Below, one piece after another: positions 9,850 through 21,760 of a DNA stretch of 64,000 nucleotides (positions within the stretch are counted from its first letter, which is position 1; each line of letters opens with the position of its first letter). The stretch is from Melastoma dodecandrum (Eukaryota; Streptophyta; Magnoliopsida; Myrtales; Melastomataceae), in NCBI GenBank assembly GCA_029817715.1, contig JARUPY010000465.1, positions 4,329,501 through 4,393,500 of the forward strand. Direction: 5' to 3'. The position numbers and the translations under genes were made by a program. The notes beneath the pieces were generated by a model. That model was not told the origin of the DNA, searched no databases, and saw only the letters and a program-made list of their open reading frames with translations.

Positions 9850-12172
9850 ATGGAGGAGCGCCCCGAGACTGAGCTCATATCGATCCCAGCTACCCCCAGG
9901 GCGTCCACTCCCGAGGTCCTCACCCCTTCCGGACAGCGCTCCCCCCGTCCCCTCCCACCCAACAGCAAGTCCTCCGCCGCTTGGACCCCCGCATCGTTCA
10001 TCTCCCCGAGGTTCCTCAGCCCCATCGGTACGCCGATGAAGAGGGCCCTCGTCAACATGAAGGGGTACCTCGAGGAGGTCGGACACCTCACCAGGCTAAA
10101 CCCGCAGGACTCCTGGCTCCCGATCACCGAGTCGAGGAATGGGAACGCTCACTACGCCGCGTTCCACAACTTGAACGCGGGCGTCGGGTTCCAGGCCCTT
10201 CTCCTCCCCGTCGCCTTCGCCTTCCTTGGATGGTACAGTCTCAAAATTGCACTTGATCTGTTCTTCTTCCTTTGATGTCTAAACACCCTGCATTAATCCA
10301 TCCGTCTTCTTGCTTTCTATTTATGTTAAACGAAAACCGTGTCGAGTTCTTTATCCCTTCCTCTCGCAGCTTTCTTACCAGGTTCGACAATGTCTGACCT
10401 TTTTCTGTTTTTTTTTTTTGGGGGGGGGGGGGGTGGGGGAGAAAATTATGTGGTTTTCTGGGGTCCTCGGATTCTTTATTTCCCACCGAACCCACATGCA
10501 AGAAACTAACTGCACTCTTACAAGCTTTGACTAAAAGGTTCCCATGCCCCGCCCTTTGTGTAGCCCTACCATTTACCACCACCAGTGGCATGATTTCTTG
10601 TATGCCTTTTTGCGCTTCGGCTTTATCCCCGCCGCAGATATTCGGATTTTCCTGACGGAGGAAATCTTTTGCCACCGCCTAACTTCTGGATTGGGGCCAC
10701 TTGGTAGTTGGCGTTTCTGTAATGGGGTCACATCTCTGTTTTGGGTTTTTTTGGCGCATTGAGCTTTTGGACGTGAAGATAAAACTGTGCTTGGTGATTT
10801 CCTTGTAATTGTTTGTGCGGATGGTTGCAGGAGTTGGGGTGTGCTTTCATTGACAATAGCTTATTGTTGGCAACTCTACACTCTTTGGATCCTGGTTCAG
10901 CTCCACGAAGCAGTCCCGGGGAAGCGATATAACCGATATGTTGAGCTCTCTCAATCGGCCTTCGGTGAGCGATCACACTATAAGTACGTCCGATTCCCCC
11001 CTGTTTATGCGACATCTGAGATGCCCCATTGTTCTTGTTACCTCCCAGGTCCAAAGCTGGGGCTTTGGCTCGCGCTTTTCCCTACTGTGTACCTGTCGGC
11101 GGGAACCGCGACAGCGCTGATCCTCATCGGCGGAGAAACGATGAAATTAATCTTCCAAATTGTCTGCGGACCGTATTGCGCGTCGAACCCCCTCACGGCC
11201 ATGGAATGGTACCTGGTGTTAACGTCCCTATGCGTCGTTCTGTCCCAGCTCCCAAACCTGAACTCGATCGCTGGGCTTTCACTCGTAGGGGCTGTGACGG
11301 CCATCACCTACTCGACCATGGTGTGGGTGCTCTCGGTGGGCCAGCTGAGGCCTCCGACCATATCATACCAACCTCTCCCGTCCCCTTCTCTGACCGCTTC
11401 CTTCTTCGCGGTCATGAATGCCCTCGGGATAGTCGCTTTTGCATTCAGAGGCCACAACCTGGTCCTAGAGATTCAGGCAACCATGCCTTCAACCTTTAAG
11501 CACCCTGCATATGTGCCGATGTGGAAAGGAGCAAAGGTTGCATATTTCTTCATTGCCATGTGCGTATTCCCCATTGCCATTGGAGGCTTTTGGGCATATG
11601 GAAACCTCGTAAGCGGCAAGATCATCCCTGCTTTTAAAAGTCTAATTTGATCCTCCTGAAAGAACTCGTGCAACCTCTTTTTACAGATGCCATCAGGAGG
11701 TATCCTAAATGCGCTATTCGGCTTCCACAGCCATGACATCTCTCGGGGCCTCCTTGCAATGACATTCCTCCTTGTTGTGTTCAACTGCCTCAGCAGCTTC
11801 CAGATATACTCGATGCCTGTGTTCGACAGCTTCGAGGCCAGCTACACGAGTAGAACAAATCGACCCTGCTCGACGTGGGTACGATCGGGCTTCCGGGTCT
11901 TCTACGGGTTCATCTCCTTCTTCATAGGCATAGCCCTCCCTTTCCTATCGAGCCTAGCGGGGCTTCTAGGAGGGCTCACGCTTCCTGTCACCTTCGCCTA
12001 CCCATGCTTCATGTGGGTGCTCATAAAGAGGCCTCCTAAGTACAGCTTCGACTGGTACTTAAACTGGGGTCTTGGATGGTTGGGGATTGCGTTCAGCCTT
12101 GCGCTCTCCATTGGAGGGATCTGGAGCATGGTTAACAGTGGCCTCAAGTTGAAGTTCTTCAAGCCCAATTGA
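9850..12172 (+). CDS. LHT8-like: Lysine histidine transporter-like 8 type amino acid transporter (AAAP family)
   Basis: Plasma-membrane amino acid/proton symporter family. Exons 9850-10232, 10831-10964, 11049-11608 and 11687-12172 total 1563 nt (520 residues), the usual family length. The N-terminal ~90 residues are a Pro/Ser-rich cytosolic tail (ISPRFLSPIGTPMKRAL) typical of the LHT8 subgroup. Transmembrane blocks follow: GVGFQALLLPVAFAFLGW, SWGVLSLTIAYCWQLYTLW, LFPTVYLSAGTATALILIGG, NLNSIAGLSLVGAVTAITYS, NALGIVAFAFRGHNLVLEIQ, and a C-terminal block containing SSFQIYSMPVFDSFEA. Start context GCCGATGG is good. Everything from late intron 1 onward was copied in the tandem duplication, so this is the only complete copy. 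It converges on the KO gene, ~225 bases away. Intron 1 carries a long T-run joined to a G-run near 10407-10438. Confidence 0.88.
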
Positions 12173-12397
12173 GTTTGCTCCCCCCCAACTCGGATCTTGG
12201 AACGACGATACCATGAATCATGTGTTGAGTATTTGCAGCAAGTTTTGGTGTTAGTGGAAAGCCTCGGCATCATAATTGATGTTATTTAACGTAATCACAT
12301 TGCTTTCTCCTGGGAAATGACATGGCTGATTGACATAACCAAAGACGATACTTATGGGGCGACAACAGCCCAGACATACGCGGAGATGAATTTGGTT

Positions 12398-14565
12398 TCA
12401 CTGGATTAGAACCTCCTCTGCCGGCCTCATGATCTCTTCTCGAGATCTTCGAGGTTTCAGCTTTGCAAGCATAGGATGAAGCTTGTGGGTTGTCAGGCTG
12501 ATGGTGTCCTCATCGTCTTTCTCCCCTTCCATCAGACGCCACTCGAAGTCCTGCACCAATCGTCCAATTGCAGCGCAAGAGATCAATGAGGCTTGCAGAG
12601 CCCCAGCGCACACCCTCTTCCCTCCCCCGAAAGCCATCGTCTTGAAAAGGTCTGCCTCATCGTACTTCCTGTCAAGGAACCGTTCGGGGATCCAATCGAG
12701 GGGATTCTCATACTGGTTCTTGTCCATGTTGCAACCATAGATGTTGATCGCAATCTAGAAAACACAAGCCTGTGGTCATGAACGTGTACCCAAGCAACGA
12801 GACGTCAAAGAGTGTTGTGGCAGAGAGACTTGCCTGACTTCCTGCAGGAACAAAGTATCCTCCCAACTCGGTGTCCTCGTGGGCATACCTCAACGGAACT
12901 ACCGGCACAGGACTATGCTTCCTGAGTGTCTCGTGGAAGACTGCACTCAAGTATGGGATCTTGGGAATATGGTCTTCGGTGAGCTTTTGTGATCCGCAGA
13001 CCTTCTGAATCTCTAGGTAGAGGCGCTCCTGTTTCAATGGATTTTTCGCAAGTTCATACAGAGCCCATTCTGTAGTTATCAGAGTGGTGTCTGCAGCTTG
13101 AATGATCGCTTCCCAGACCAATATGGTAATCTGATCCTCCGTCAGTGTCTTTGCTTCCCTCAACAAGAAATCGGTGTAGCTGTCCAGATCCTGCATCATT
13201 CCTCACATAAATCACCAACTTTGATCAATAATTTTGATGCCGTAACCTGGCGGAAGCATGCTACCTTTCCTGTGGCGATGCGCTTCTTCTGTTCCCTGAT
13301 GAGCGCATTGGTTACTGCCTTCCGACGGAAGGCATATTGCTTGATCTTGTCTTCCCAGGCTTTGTTCGGAACCCACTGGAGGTAGGGAAAGAAGTCCCTC
13401 CAGTCGACCTCGATGGCGCCGTGCATCATGTCTAACACCAGAACCTTGAATATCTCGTCTTTGGACAGTGTTGCGCCGAGTTCCTGTACATAGACCGCCT
13501 TCACTTCGTCTCCAAGCGCCTGTTGATAAATTTTCACTGACCTTCTTGACACCGCCATCTTTTGCATGATAAAGGAAGAGCAAGTGATCTCGAGACCCTC
13601 ACCTGCTTAAGGGTCAGAGCGAAAAGCTCGTTCTGGAAAAATCTCCTGAAATTCACTGGTTCAGAAGGGTGGCCATTCATGAAATCATTTAACTGTTTGC
13701 TGATGTTCTCCACAAGGTTATCACGATTCCCACGGAGTCGTTTCTGTCAGGAAAGCTTCTCTTCATCAGTGAATGGCGTAGCGCCCGAAAACAGAAAAAC
13801 AGGAGTGTGAATTTGACGGGATAAAACACACAGCACGACGACTGGCAGTCTTACCTGAGCACTTGGGCCAAGAACATTGTTAAGGACGTATTTCTTCACC
13901 ATCTTGTGGAACTCATCGTAGTCACTCATGGCGACCATACACTTACTAGACGTCAGTATATCTAGGGCTTTCGACAGCTTTCTCGACGAGATTGACGAGT
14001 ATCTTGTAACCATTGCCTGAAGAAAAAAAAAACCAGAGACATCTCAGATTGAGGACATGAAGTTACTGCTTTGCCAAATGATAACAAAGATCATCAGTTC
14101 CCAGAGACTGAATAAGTAAAGCAACTGCACTATGAATCCCCACTGTTTACCTCCTTTGCTACTTCAGCAGAATTCAGGACTACGATGGTGCTGGCACCGG
14201 TTTTGATGGAGTAGACGGGGCCGTAAGTCTCCGCCCAGTTAGTGAAAGTCTTGTGTGGCTTCTTCTCCTTCAACTGATGCAAGTTACCGAGGACAGGAAT
14301 CCCCGGAACCTCTGTGAAATCAAAACTCCGTCATCTGATCGCAGGGTGCACACAACTTTGCTTCACCTAAATGAATCGAAACGCAAGGATTGCAAAACTT
14401 ACCTGGCAGAGGACGAAGGTTAGAGTTCCTCCCCTGCCCCTGCCTCTGCCCTACCCGTCCCTTGAGGATGTAAGCGAAGAGCAACAGCAGGGAGAAACCG
14501 CCGATTGCCGCGGCCGTCAATGCAGGGAGGGACGCCATCTTTCTGGGTAAGTCCTGAAGCACCAT
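12398..14565 (-). CDS. KO: ent-Kaurene oxidase, copy 1 (cytochrome P450 CYP701A type)
   Basis: Converts ent-kaurene to ent-kaurenoic acid in three oxidations, an early gibberellin step, at the plastid outer envelope/ER. Minus-strand exons in order: 14403-14538 (or from the ATG at 14565), 14151-14311, 13855-14016, 13603-13743, 13265-13519, 12834-13190, 12398-12754; 522 residues from the ATG at 14538, 531 from 14565. Visible: N-terminal membrane anchor [13 protein letters not shown], the [19 protein letters not shown] block highly typical of KO, I-helix AADTT (~317-321), ETLR (~372-375), PERF, heme loop [10 protein letters not shown] with Cys ~453. The intron between the last two exons uses a GC donor (CAG/GCAAGT). 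Its 5' leader (14578-14704) is unlike that of copy 2, an in-frame TAG blocks any longer N-terminus, and the TATA box found in copy 2 is missing. Confidence 0.9.
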
Positions 14566-15231
14566 GCCTACGGAAGGTCGGTTTCCTTCACCTAAAAGCT
14601 AGCAATTAGGTAAGGCATCCCAACCATATACGTGGGATTATTTTTCCAACAACAGGGAACCATTTCGGGGTGGCTTTTCGCTGCCTATAATTATTACAAG
14701 CGTTTACCATAAAAGGTCGAGCCGTTCCTCTGCCTTGTCGCTGCTTTTTATCCGGCTGAGGTTGATCGGATCGTGTCGTTTGGCTTGGCTTCTTTTGGTG
14801 GGGGAACCACGCTGCTTAAAAGGAGAATATGCGATAGAAGGGATGGCGCCAATTGAGGGGGGGATTCGGTCGTGTCGTCTTGTGGGGAGTAGTTAGTGAA
14901 AACAGAAAGCGATCTGGCTCTTGTTGGGGCCTTTCCTGTCTGCATGGCGGTATCCCAAATCAATGCAGGAGAGCACGTTTTCTCGTCCTGATTCTCCCAT
15001 CCAACCATGACCACCTTGAGACTCGAGTTATTTTGGCATGCTTGTGCTTTTACCCAGTCGTCCTTCTGCAACTAACTAAAATGCAACGCAGCGCGATCAT
15101 GAGAAGATTCCTCCGAATGTCATGTTGATTGAGAGAAAAGATGCTTCATTTCAGCCGTATTCGCCTTATGTAAATCTATGCCTAACCAACTTGAGAAATG
15201 TCTGCTAGCAGACTTCAGCCCGAGGGATATG

Positions 15232-15456
15232 TGTCAAACTTGATTCGAGGGAAAAAATTGTAGAAAATTGTTGGTTACCAAAAAACTTATCAAACTCACG
15301 TTTACAAGAGATTCTTAAATAGCAAAAAAAAACAAAAAACTAAAAGAGAATATAAACTGAAAATAATAGATATCCTAAAATTTTTTATAAGATTTACTAA
15401 ACTAAATCTTATTGATACGAAAACAAATCAAATCCTAAAAACCTTAACCGCTGACA
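15232..15456 (-). repeat. 3' LTR of Copia 1
   Basis: 225 bp, TGTCAAAC...CTGACA in plus orientation; adjacent to target duplication ATATG on its left. AT-rich with several A-runs. Confidence 0.88.
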
Positions 15457-15463
15457 CTCCTCC

Positions 15464-18400
15464 TTAAGGTTGTTTAGGAAACATTTCAAGTTTTTGTCTG
15501 AGATGCTGGAACTGATCTTTCGGTAAAAACTTAGTCAGAATATCCGCGACTTGATCTCGATATGGACAATATTCGAGCTTGACTTCACCATTCTTCACCG
15601 CTTTTCGAATCGCATGATACTTGACCGAAATATGTTTTGTCCTACCATGTTGAACCGGATTTTGAGCTATTGCAATAGCAGACTTGTTGTCAACATATAT
15701 CACCGTAAGCACCACTTGTTTCCAGCCCATGTCCTCAAGAACTTTTCTCAACCAAATCGCTTGATTGCTGGCCGCTCTAGCTGAAACATATTCTGCCTCG
15801 GCGGAGGATTGCGCTACAACTTCTTGCTTTTTTGAATTCCAAGCAAATACTCCACTTCCAAATGAGAACGTAAAACCTGACATGCTTTTCGAGTCCTCAA
15901 TACTTCCAGCCCAATCACTATCGCAGAAACCTTGGAGGTTTGAACTTTTATTCTTCACAAACCGAATACCAAAATCAACCGTGCCTTTGACATACCTCAA
16001 CACTCTTTTCGCTGCACAAAGATGGATTTGGCTCGGAAATTGCATAAATCTCGACAAATAACTGGCTGCAAACATTAGATCCGGGTACGATGTTGATAAA
16101 TACAATAAACTTTCGATAATACTTCTAAACAACGTCGCATCGGCCGCATCACTTCCATCATCCTTCACCAACTTTAAATTAGCAACGAGAGGAGTCGGTA
16201 CCGACTTAGCTTCATTCATTCTGAATTTTTTCAGCAAGTCCTTGGCATACTTTTTTTGATTAAAAAAGACACCGTCATCTTCTTGATGTATCTCGAACCC
16301 CAAAAAATAATGCATCAGCCCTAAATATGACATTTCGAACTCTTCGGCTATGTTGAGCTTGAACTGATTTACCTCCGTTTCATCTCCCCCTGTGATAAGC
16401 AAATCATCCACATATAACAACACGATAAGTAACACTTTACCTCTTGACTTTTTTATGTAAAGTGTTGCTTCCGTCTCACTTCTAGAAAAATCCTTATCTA
16501 AGAGATAGGAATCAATCCTGCTGTACCACGAACGAGGGACTTGTTTCAAACCGTAAAGTGCCTTACGAAGCAAACAAACTTTCTCTTCGCATCCATCCAT
16601 GGAAAATCCATCGGGCTGCTCTACAAAAATTTCTTCATCGAGATAACCATTTAAGAACGCCGACTTAACATCGAGATGAAAGATTTTCCAGCCCATCTTC
16701 GCTGCAAATGCGATTAACATCCTTATTGTTTCATGCCGAGCCACCGATGCGAAGGTTTCACAGAAATCAACTCCGGCTTCCTGAGAATATCCCTTCACAA
16801 CCAGCCGTGCTTTGAGTTTATTTACAGAATCATCGGCATTTAACTTCGTTCTATAAACCCACTTTACTCCAATTACCTTTCTATCGGATGGTCTATCGAC
16901 AAGATCCCAAGTATGATTTTTATTAATCAAATCAATTTCTTCTTGCATGGCTGCCATCCAGTTGACATCCTTAGAAGCAACTTCATAAGAATCGGGATCT
17001 TGCATGGTCAGGTTACATCTCTGATAAACATCTTGCAAAGTTCTTAATCCCCTCACTGGTTCGTCGTCAAATTCGGCGACATCAAGAGCAGATTGTCCAA
17101 GTTCACCAAGACTCGTGGCTAGTTTTTCAACACACCAATCCCACTTCGCGTCCTCATTAAACGATAAACTTCTACTCACTGAAAATTTCTTAGTCGTGGG
17201 ATTATAGATCCTGTAACCCTTGGTATTCAACCCGTATCCGATAAAATTAGATTTTTCAGCTCGACGGTCCAGCTTGTCTCTCTTTTGTTCAGGAATATAA
17301 GCATAACAAATACTTCCGAAAACTCTTAAATGATCCACCAAACATTTTTTCCCAAACCAAGCTTCATACGGAGTAAAATTTTTCAAGGCTTTAGTTGGTA
17401 GCAAATTTAGCAGATAAACCGAAGTGTTTGCCGCTTCGGCCCAAAACTCCTTCGGCAATCCCTTTTCAAACATCAAATACCTTGACATATCCATTATAGA
17501 TCTGTTCTTCCGTTCACTGACCTCATTTCGCTGCGGAAAATACGGCACCGTGAACTGTTGAATGATCCCGGCTTGCGCACAAAATTTTGTGAACTCCCCA
17601 GAAGCATATTCACTTCCTTTGTCCGATCTCAACGCTTTAATTTTACAACCACACTGATTTTCGGCTAGCCGCTTAAACTTGATAAACTCGCCGAAAACTT
17701 CACTTTTTGTCTTGAGAAAAACAATCCAACAAAAACAAGTAAAATCATCGATGAAGATAAAAAAATACCTACTTCCAGTTAAAGAAGGCACACTCATTGG
17801 ACCACAAACATCTGAATGAACCAATTGAAGTTTCTCCATCGATTTCCACTTCGCTTCTTCAAAAGGAAGTCTGGATTGCTTGCCATATTCACAAACGGCA
17901 CAAACAGCTGAGCACGCATAAATAACCGGAAGATCAGTAATCAACTCATCTGAATGCATCTTCTTCAAAGTAGTGAGGCTTATATGCCCCATTCTTCTAT
18001 GCCATAACTGAGAATCATCTACATTGGCCGACAAGGCCAAAGAATCTGATTTAAATTTAACTGGAAAATACCGATCCTACATTTTCACTTTCATAAACTC
18101 CTTTCCATCATGGTCAGCCACTGAACAATGCAAATCCTCGAAGTGCAAAATATATTTTTGCTCCAACAACTGTCCCAAACTCAAAAGATTTTGGCACAAT
18201 TCTGCTACAAAAAGGACTTCTGAAATTCGGTTAGTACCCGAAGAATTTTTAATAATAGTCGACCCCTTACCAAGCGACTTTAGAAGCTGCCCGTTCCCGA
18301 TTTTAATGCTGGTCGAGAAAGACTTATCCAAGTCTACAAATAATTTCTCATCGGGAGACATATGATGCGTGCATCCGCTGTCGATGAGCCATGCATCAGC

Positions 18401-19371
18401 TCCATAACTTGCTGCAAAAAAGGTTGCCGCAAAGAGTTGATCTTCCTGCATCGACTTATTCTCCGCGACCTGTGCGTGCTCTTCAAAAACAACCTTCTTC
18501 TTCCTATAGAATTTTTCACTATGACCAGGAATATTACAATGCTTGCACTTGTAACCGGGTCTAAACCAACAGAAATCTTCCGTACGAGAAGTTTTACTAC
18601 AATGAGAGCATGGAAGAAACTCTTTTTGATGTTTCCCGCTAAACTTTTTGTCCTTGAATTTTCTTTCGACGGCACTTTTTCTCGTCTCGTTTCTACGGGC
18701 ATATTTCTCCTTCCCGTTTGCATTCATTAAAAGTGCGCCTTCAGGTTGCTCCTCCTGCCTTATTACTCTCCTTTGTTCTTGTGCTTGAAGAGAACCAACC
18801 AATTCCTCGACTGTCAACTTAGTGAGATCGTGAGATTCTTCTAATGCAGAAATCTTCTACTCAAATCTCTCTGGAATAGTCACAAGAATCTTTTCAACAA
18901 TTCTGCCATCTGGCAACTCAACCTGTAACAGTTTGATCTGATTGATAACCCTCATCAGCTTGTCGACATATTCTTTTATACTCTCCGAGTCCTTCATTCT
19001 AAGCAAATCAAACTCTCTCCATAAATTTAGAACTCTTATTCTCTTATTTCGGCCACTACCTTCAAACATCTCCTTTAGTCGATCCCATGCTTCCTTTCCC
19101 GTCTCACAAGTAAGAATTCTTGCAAGTACTCCTTCAGAAACAGAGGCATGAATAACAGCAAGGGCATTGAACGGCTTGGTGGACTCCTCATTGTGTCGCC
19201 TCAATTTAATGTAGGATTTGCAGGAAGGGCTCGAGCTTCAACGTCCTGCTCAATAGTGCTCCAGAGATCCTGAGATTACAAAAAAATCTTCATCTTGACC
19301 GCTCAAATTTGATAGTTTTCACCATCAAACAGCCGTGGAGGTTGTACAGAAAAACCACCGGAGGAAGACAT
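15464..19371 (-). pseudogene. Copia 1 gag-pol polyprotein, broken
   Basis: Reading on the minus strand from an ATG at 19371 gives a Copia polyprotein in order gag, zinc knuckle, protease, integrase, reverse transcriptase, RNase H. The N-terminal gag has two in-frame stops and a one-base frameshift near 19204-19210. Further in-frame stops sit at 18857-18859 and 18077-18079. The remaining 858-codon stretch (15464-18040) is open: GAG-pre-integrase LWHRRMGHISLTTL, integrase HSDVCGP, RT with YVDDLLITGGD, and RNase H with YVDNKSA and HISVKYH. Five lesions mean no autonomous product. Only the integrase-RT part looks intact, perhaps because damage has fallen by chance in gag. Confidence 0.88.
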
Positions 19372-19471
19372 GATGACAAAATCAAACGGATAATTTGGGT
19401 ATGAAAGGAAAGGGAATTTTTCAAGCGTGTACTCACTCACAGTCCCCTCGAGATTGCGAGCTCTGATACCA

Positions 19472-19694
19472 TGTCAAACTTGATTCGAGAAAAAAAATTG
19501 TAGAAATTGTTGGTTGGCAAAAACCTTATCAAACTCACGTTTACAAGAAGTTCTTAAATGGCAAAAAAAAAACAAAAACTAAAAGAGAATCAAAACTGAA
19601 AATAATAGATCTCCTAAAATCTTTTATAAGATTTACTAAATTAAATCAGCATATTAGAAAACAAATCAAATCCTAAAAACCTTAACCACTGACG
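19472..19694 (-). repeat. 5' LTR of Copia 1
   Basis: 223 bp, followed on its right by target duplication ATATG. About 25 differences from the other LTR, concentrated in one ~20-bp block, plus changes in A-run length. Confidence 0.88.
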
Positions 19695-20110
19695 ATATGC
19701 ACCCGCAGACAAGACTGTCCCGCCTGAGAACGAGGCAAATGGGGACATCTGATTTACAATCTCACATAAGTAAAATCGCTATCAACCCACCTAGCTCTTC
19801 ATTGGAGTACCCACTTACCAAGTCCCTGCGATTGGGACTTGTGGTTTCGAGATGGTATTCGGGAGAGTTACTTGGAGTTAAGGCAGCTTATATACTTGCA
19901 AAGGCAACAAGTCCAATAAGAGCTCTCCCCAGTTCCTGGAGAAAGGTACTGGGGTTAGTTGCCTACTCATACAGTAGAATATTGTCGCCAAAGCTTTCCC
20001 CCTACCATCTTCCTTCTGGTGTATGACATAGCGTTTTGAAAATCATTCAAAAGGTCACCCGATAAAAGGGACAGGACAAAGGAAGACCGGGTAGGGATCA
20101 ACATTGTCAT

Positions 20111-20115
20111 AACTG
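20111..20115. other. Filler DNA at duplication junction
   Basis: Five bases (AACTG) lie between the end of unit 1 (AACATTGTCAT) and the start of unit 2 (TTGGCGCATTG) and match neither flank. This suggests the duplication was sealed by end joining. Confidence 0.6.
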
Positions 20116-20196
20116 TTGGCGCATTGAGCTTTTGGACGTGAAGATATAACTGTGCTTGGTGATTTCCCTTGTAATTGTTTGTGCGGGTGGTTGCAG

Positions 20197-21535
20197 GAGT
20201 TGGGGTGTGCTTTCATTGACAATAGCTTATTGTTGGCAACTCTACACTCTTTGGATCCTGGTTCAGCTCCACGAAGCAGTCCCGGGGAAGCGTTATAACC
20301 GATATGTTGAGCTCTCTCAATCGGCCTTCGGTGAGCGATCACACTATAAGTACAACCGATTCCCCCCTGTTTATGCGACATTTGAGATGCCCCATTGTTC
20401 TTGTTACCTCCCAGGTCCAAAGCTGGGGCTTTGGCTCGCGCTTTTCCCTACTGTGTACCTGTCGGCGGGAACCGCGACAGCGCTGATCCTCATCGGCGGA
20501 GAAACGATGAAATTAATCTTCCAAATTGTCTGCGGACCGTATTGCGCGTCGAACCCCCTCACGGCCATGGAATGGTACCTGGTGTTAACGTCCCTATGCG
20601 TCGTTCTGTCCCAGCTCCCAAACCTGAACTCTATCGATGGGCTTTCACTCGTAGGGGCTTTGACGGCCATCACCTACTCGACCATGGTGTGGGTGCTCTC
20701 GGGAGGCCAGCTGAGGCCTCCGACCATATCATACAAACCTCTCCCGTCCCCTTCTATGACTGCTTCCTTCTTCGTGGTCATGAATGCCCTCGGGATAGTC
20801 GCTTTTGCATTCAGAGGCCACAACCTGGTCCTAGAGATTCAGGAACCATACCTTCAACCTTTAAGCACCCGTCATATGTGCCGATGTGGAAAGGAGCAAA
20901 GGTTGCATATTTCTTCATTGCCATGTGCGTATTCCCCTTTGCCATTGGAGGCTTTTGGGCATATGGAACCCTCGTAAGCGGCAAGATCATCCCTGCTTTT
21001 AAACGTCTAATTTGATCTTCCTGAAAGAACTCGTGCAACCTCTTTTTGCAGATGCCATCAGGAGGTATCCTAAATGTGCTATCCGGCTTCCCCAGCCATG
21101 ACATCTCTCGGGGCCTCCTTGCAATGGCATTCCTCCTTGTTGTGTTCAACAGCCTCAGCAGCTTCCAGATATACTCGATGCCTGTGTTCGACAGCTTTGA
21201 GGCCAGCTACACGTAGAACAAATCGACCCTGCTCAATGTAGGTACGATCGGGCTTCCGGGTCTTCTACGGGTTCATCTCCTTCTTCATAGGCATAGCCCT
21301 CCCTGTCCTATCGAGCCTAGCGGGGCTTCTAGGAGGGCTCACGCTTCCTGTCACCTTCGCCTACCCATGCTTCATGTGGGTGCTCATAAAGAAGCCTCCT
21401 AAGTACAGCTTCGACTGGTACTTAAACTGGGGTCTTGGATGGTTGGGGATTGCGTTCAGCCTTGCGCTCTCCATTGGAGGGATCTGGAGCATGGTTAACA
21501 GTGGCCTCAAGTTGAAGTTCTTCAAGCCCAATTGA
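20197..21535 (+). pseudogene. LHT8-like transporter pseudogene, lacks exon 1
   Basis: Copies of exons 2, 3 and 4 of the gene at 9850-12172 (20197-20330, 20415-~20973, 21053-21535). Exon 1, with the start codon, cytosolic tail and first membrane segment, was not included in the duplication. Exon 3 has lost one base near 20844 (copy 1 reads CAGGCAACC, this copy CAGGAACC), and exon 4 has lost two bases near 21214, creating TACACGTAG, an immediate stop. No transporter can be made. Splice signals are still recognisable. Confidence 0.92.
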
Positions 21536-21760
21536 GTTTGCTCCCTCCCAACTCGGATCTTGGAACGACGATGCCACGAATCATGTGTTGAGTATTTGCA
21601 GCAAGTTTTGGTGTTAGTGGAAAGCCTCGGCATCTTAATTGATGTTATTTAACGTAATCACGTTGCTTTCTCCTGGGAAATGACATGGCTGATTGACATA
21701 ACCAAAGACAATACTTAAGGGGCGACAACAGCCCGGAAATACGCGGAGATGAATTCGGTT

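Larger units (their letters stand above)
15232..19694 (-). mobile_element. Copia LTR retrotransposon 1, degenerate, 4.46 kb
   Basis: Flanked by 5-bp target duplications ATATG (15227-15231 and 19695-19699). LTRs are 15232-15456 and 19472-19694, ~225 bp, starting TGTCAAACTTG; the left ends in CA, the right in CG (mutated). The coding strand is minus: the primer-binding site TGGTATCAGAGC (initiator-Met tRNA type) lies at plus 19459-19470, and a purine-rich tract precedes the left LTR at 15457-15470. The LTRs differ at roughly one base in ten. Unit 2 of the duplication keeps the empty site (around 24756-24765), proving insertion after, or only into, unit 1. Confidence 0.9.
10751..20110. repeat. 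Tandem duplication, unit 1 (LHT exons 2-4 plus KO copy 1)
   Basis: From TTGGCGCATTGAG (10751) to AACATTGTCAT (20110) the sequence matches 20116-25177 almost throughout once the Copia element at 15232-19694 is removed. The left breakpoint lies in intron 1 of the transporter gene. Identity in sampled exon and intron stretches is about 96-97 percent by eye. Without the Copia insertion and its target duplication the unit is ~4.9 kb. Confidence 0.9.

Noticed and set aside
9750..10127. Minus-strand frames opposite LHT exon 1
   Set aside because: Shadow frames of a GC-rich exon; the plus-strand frame matches a known family.
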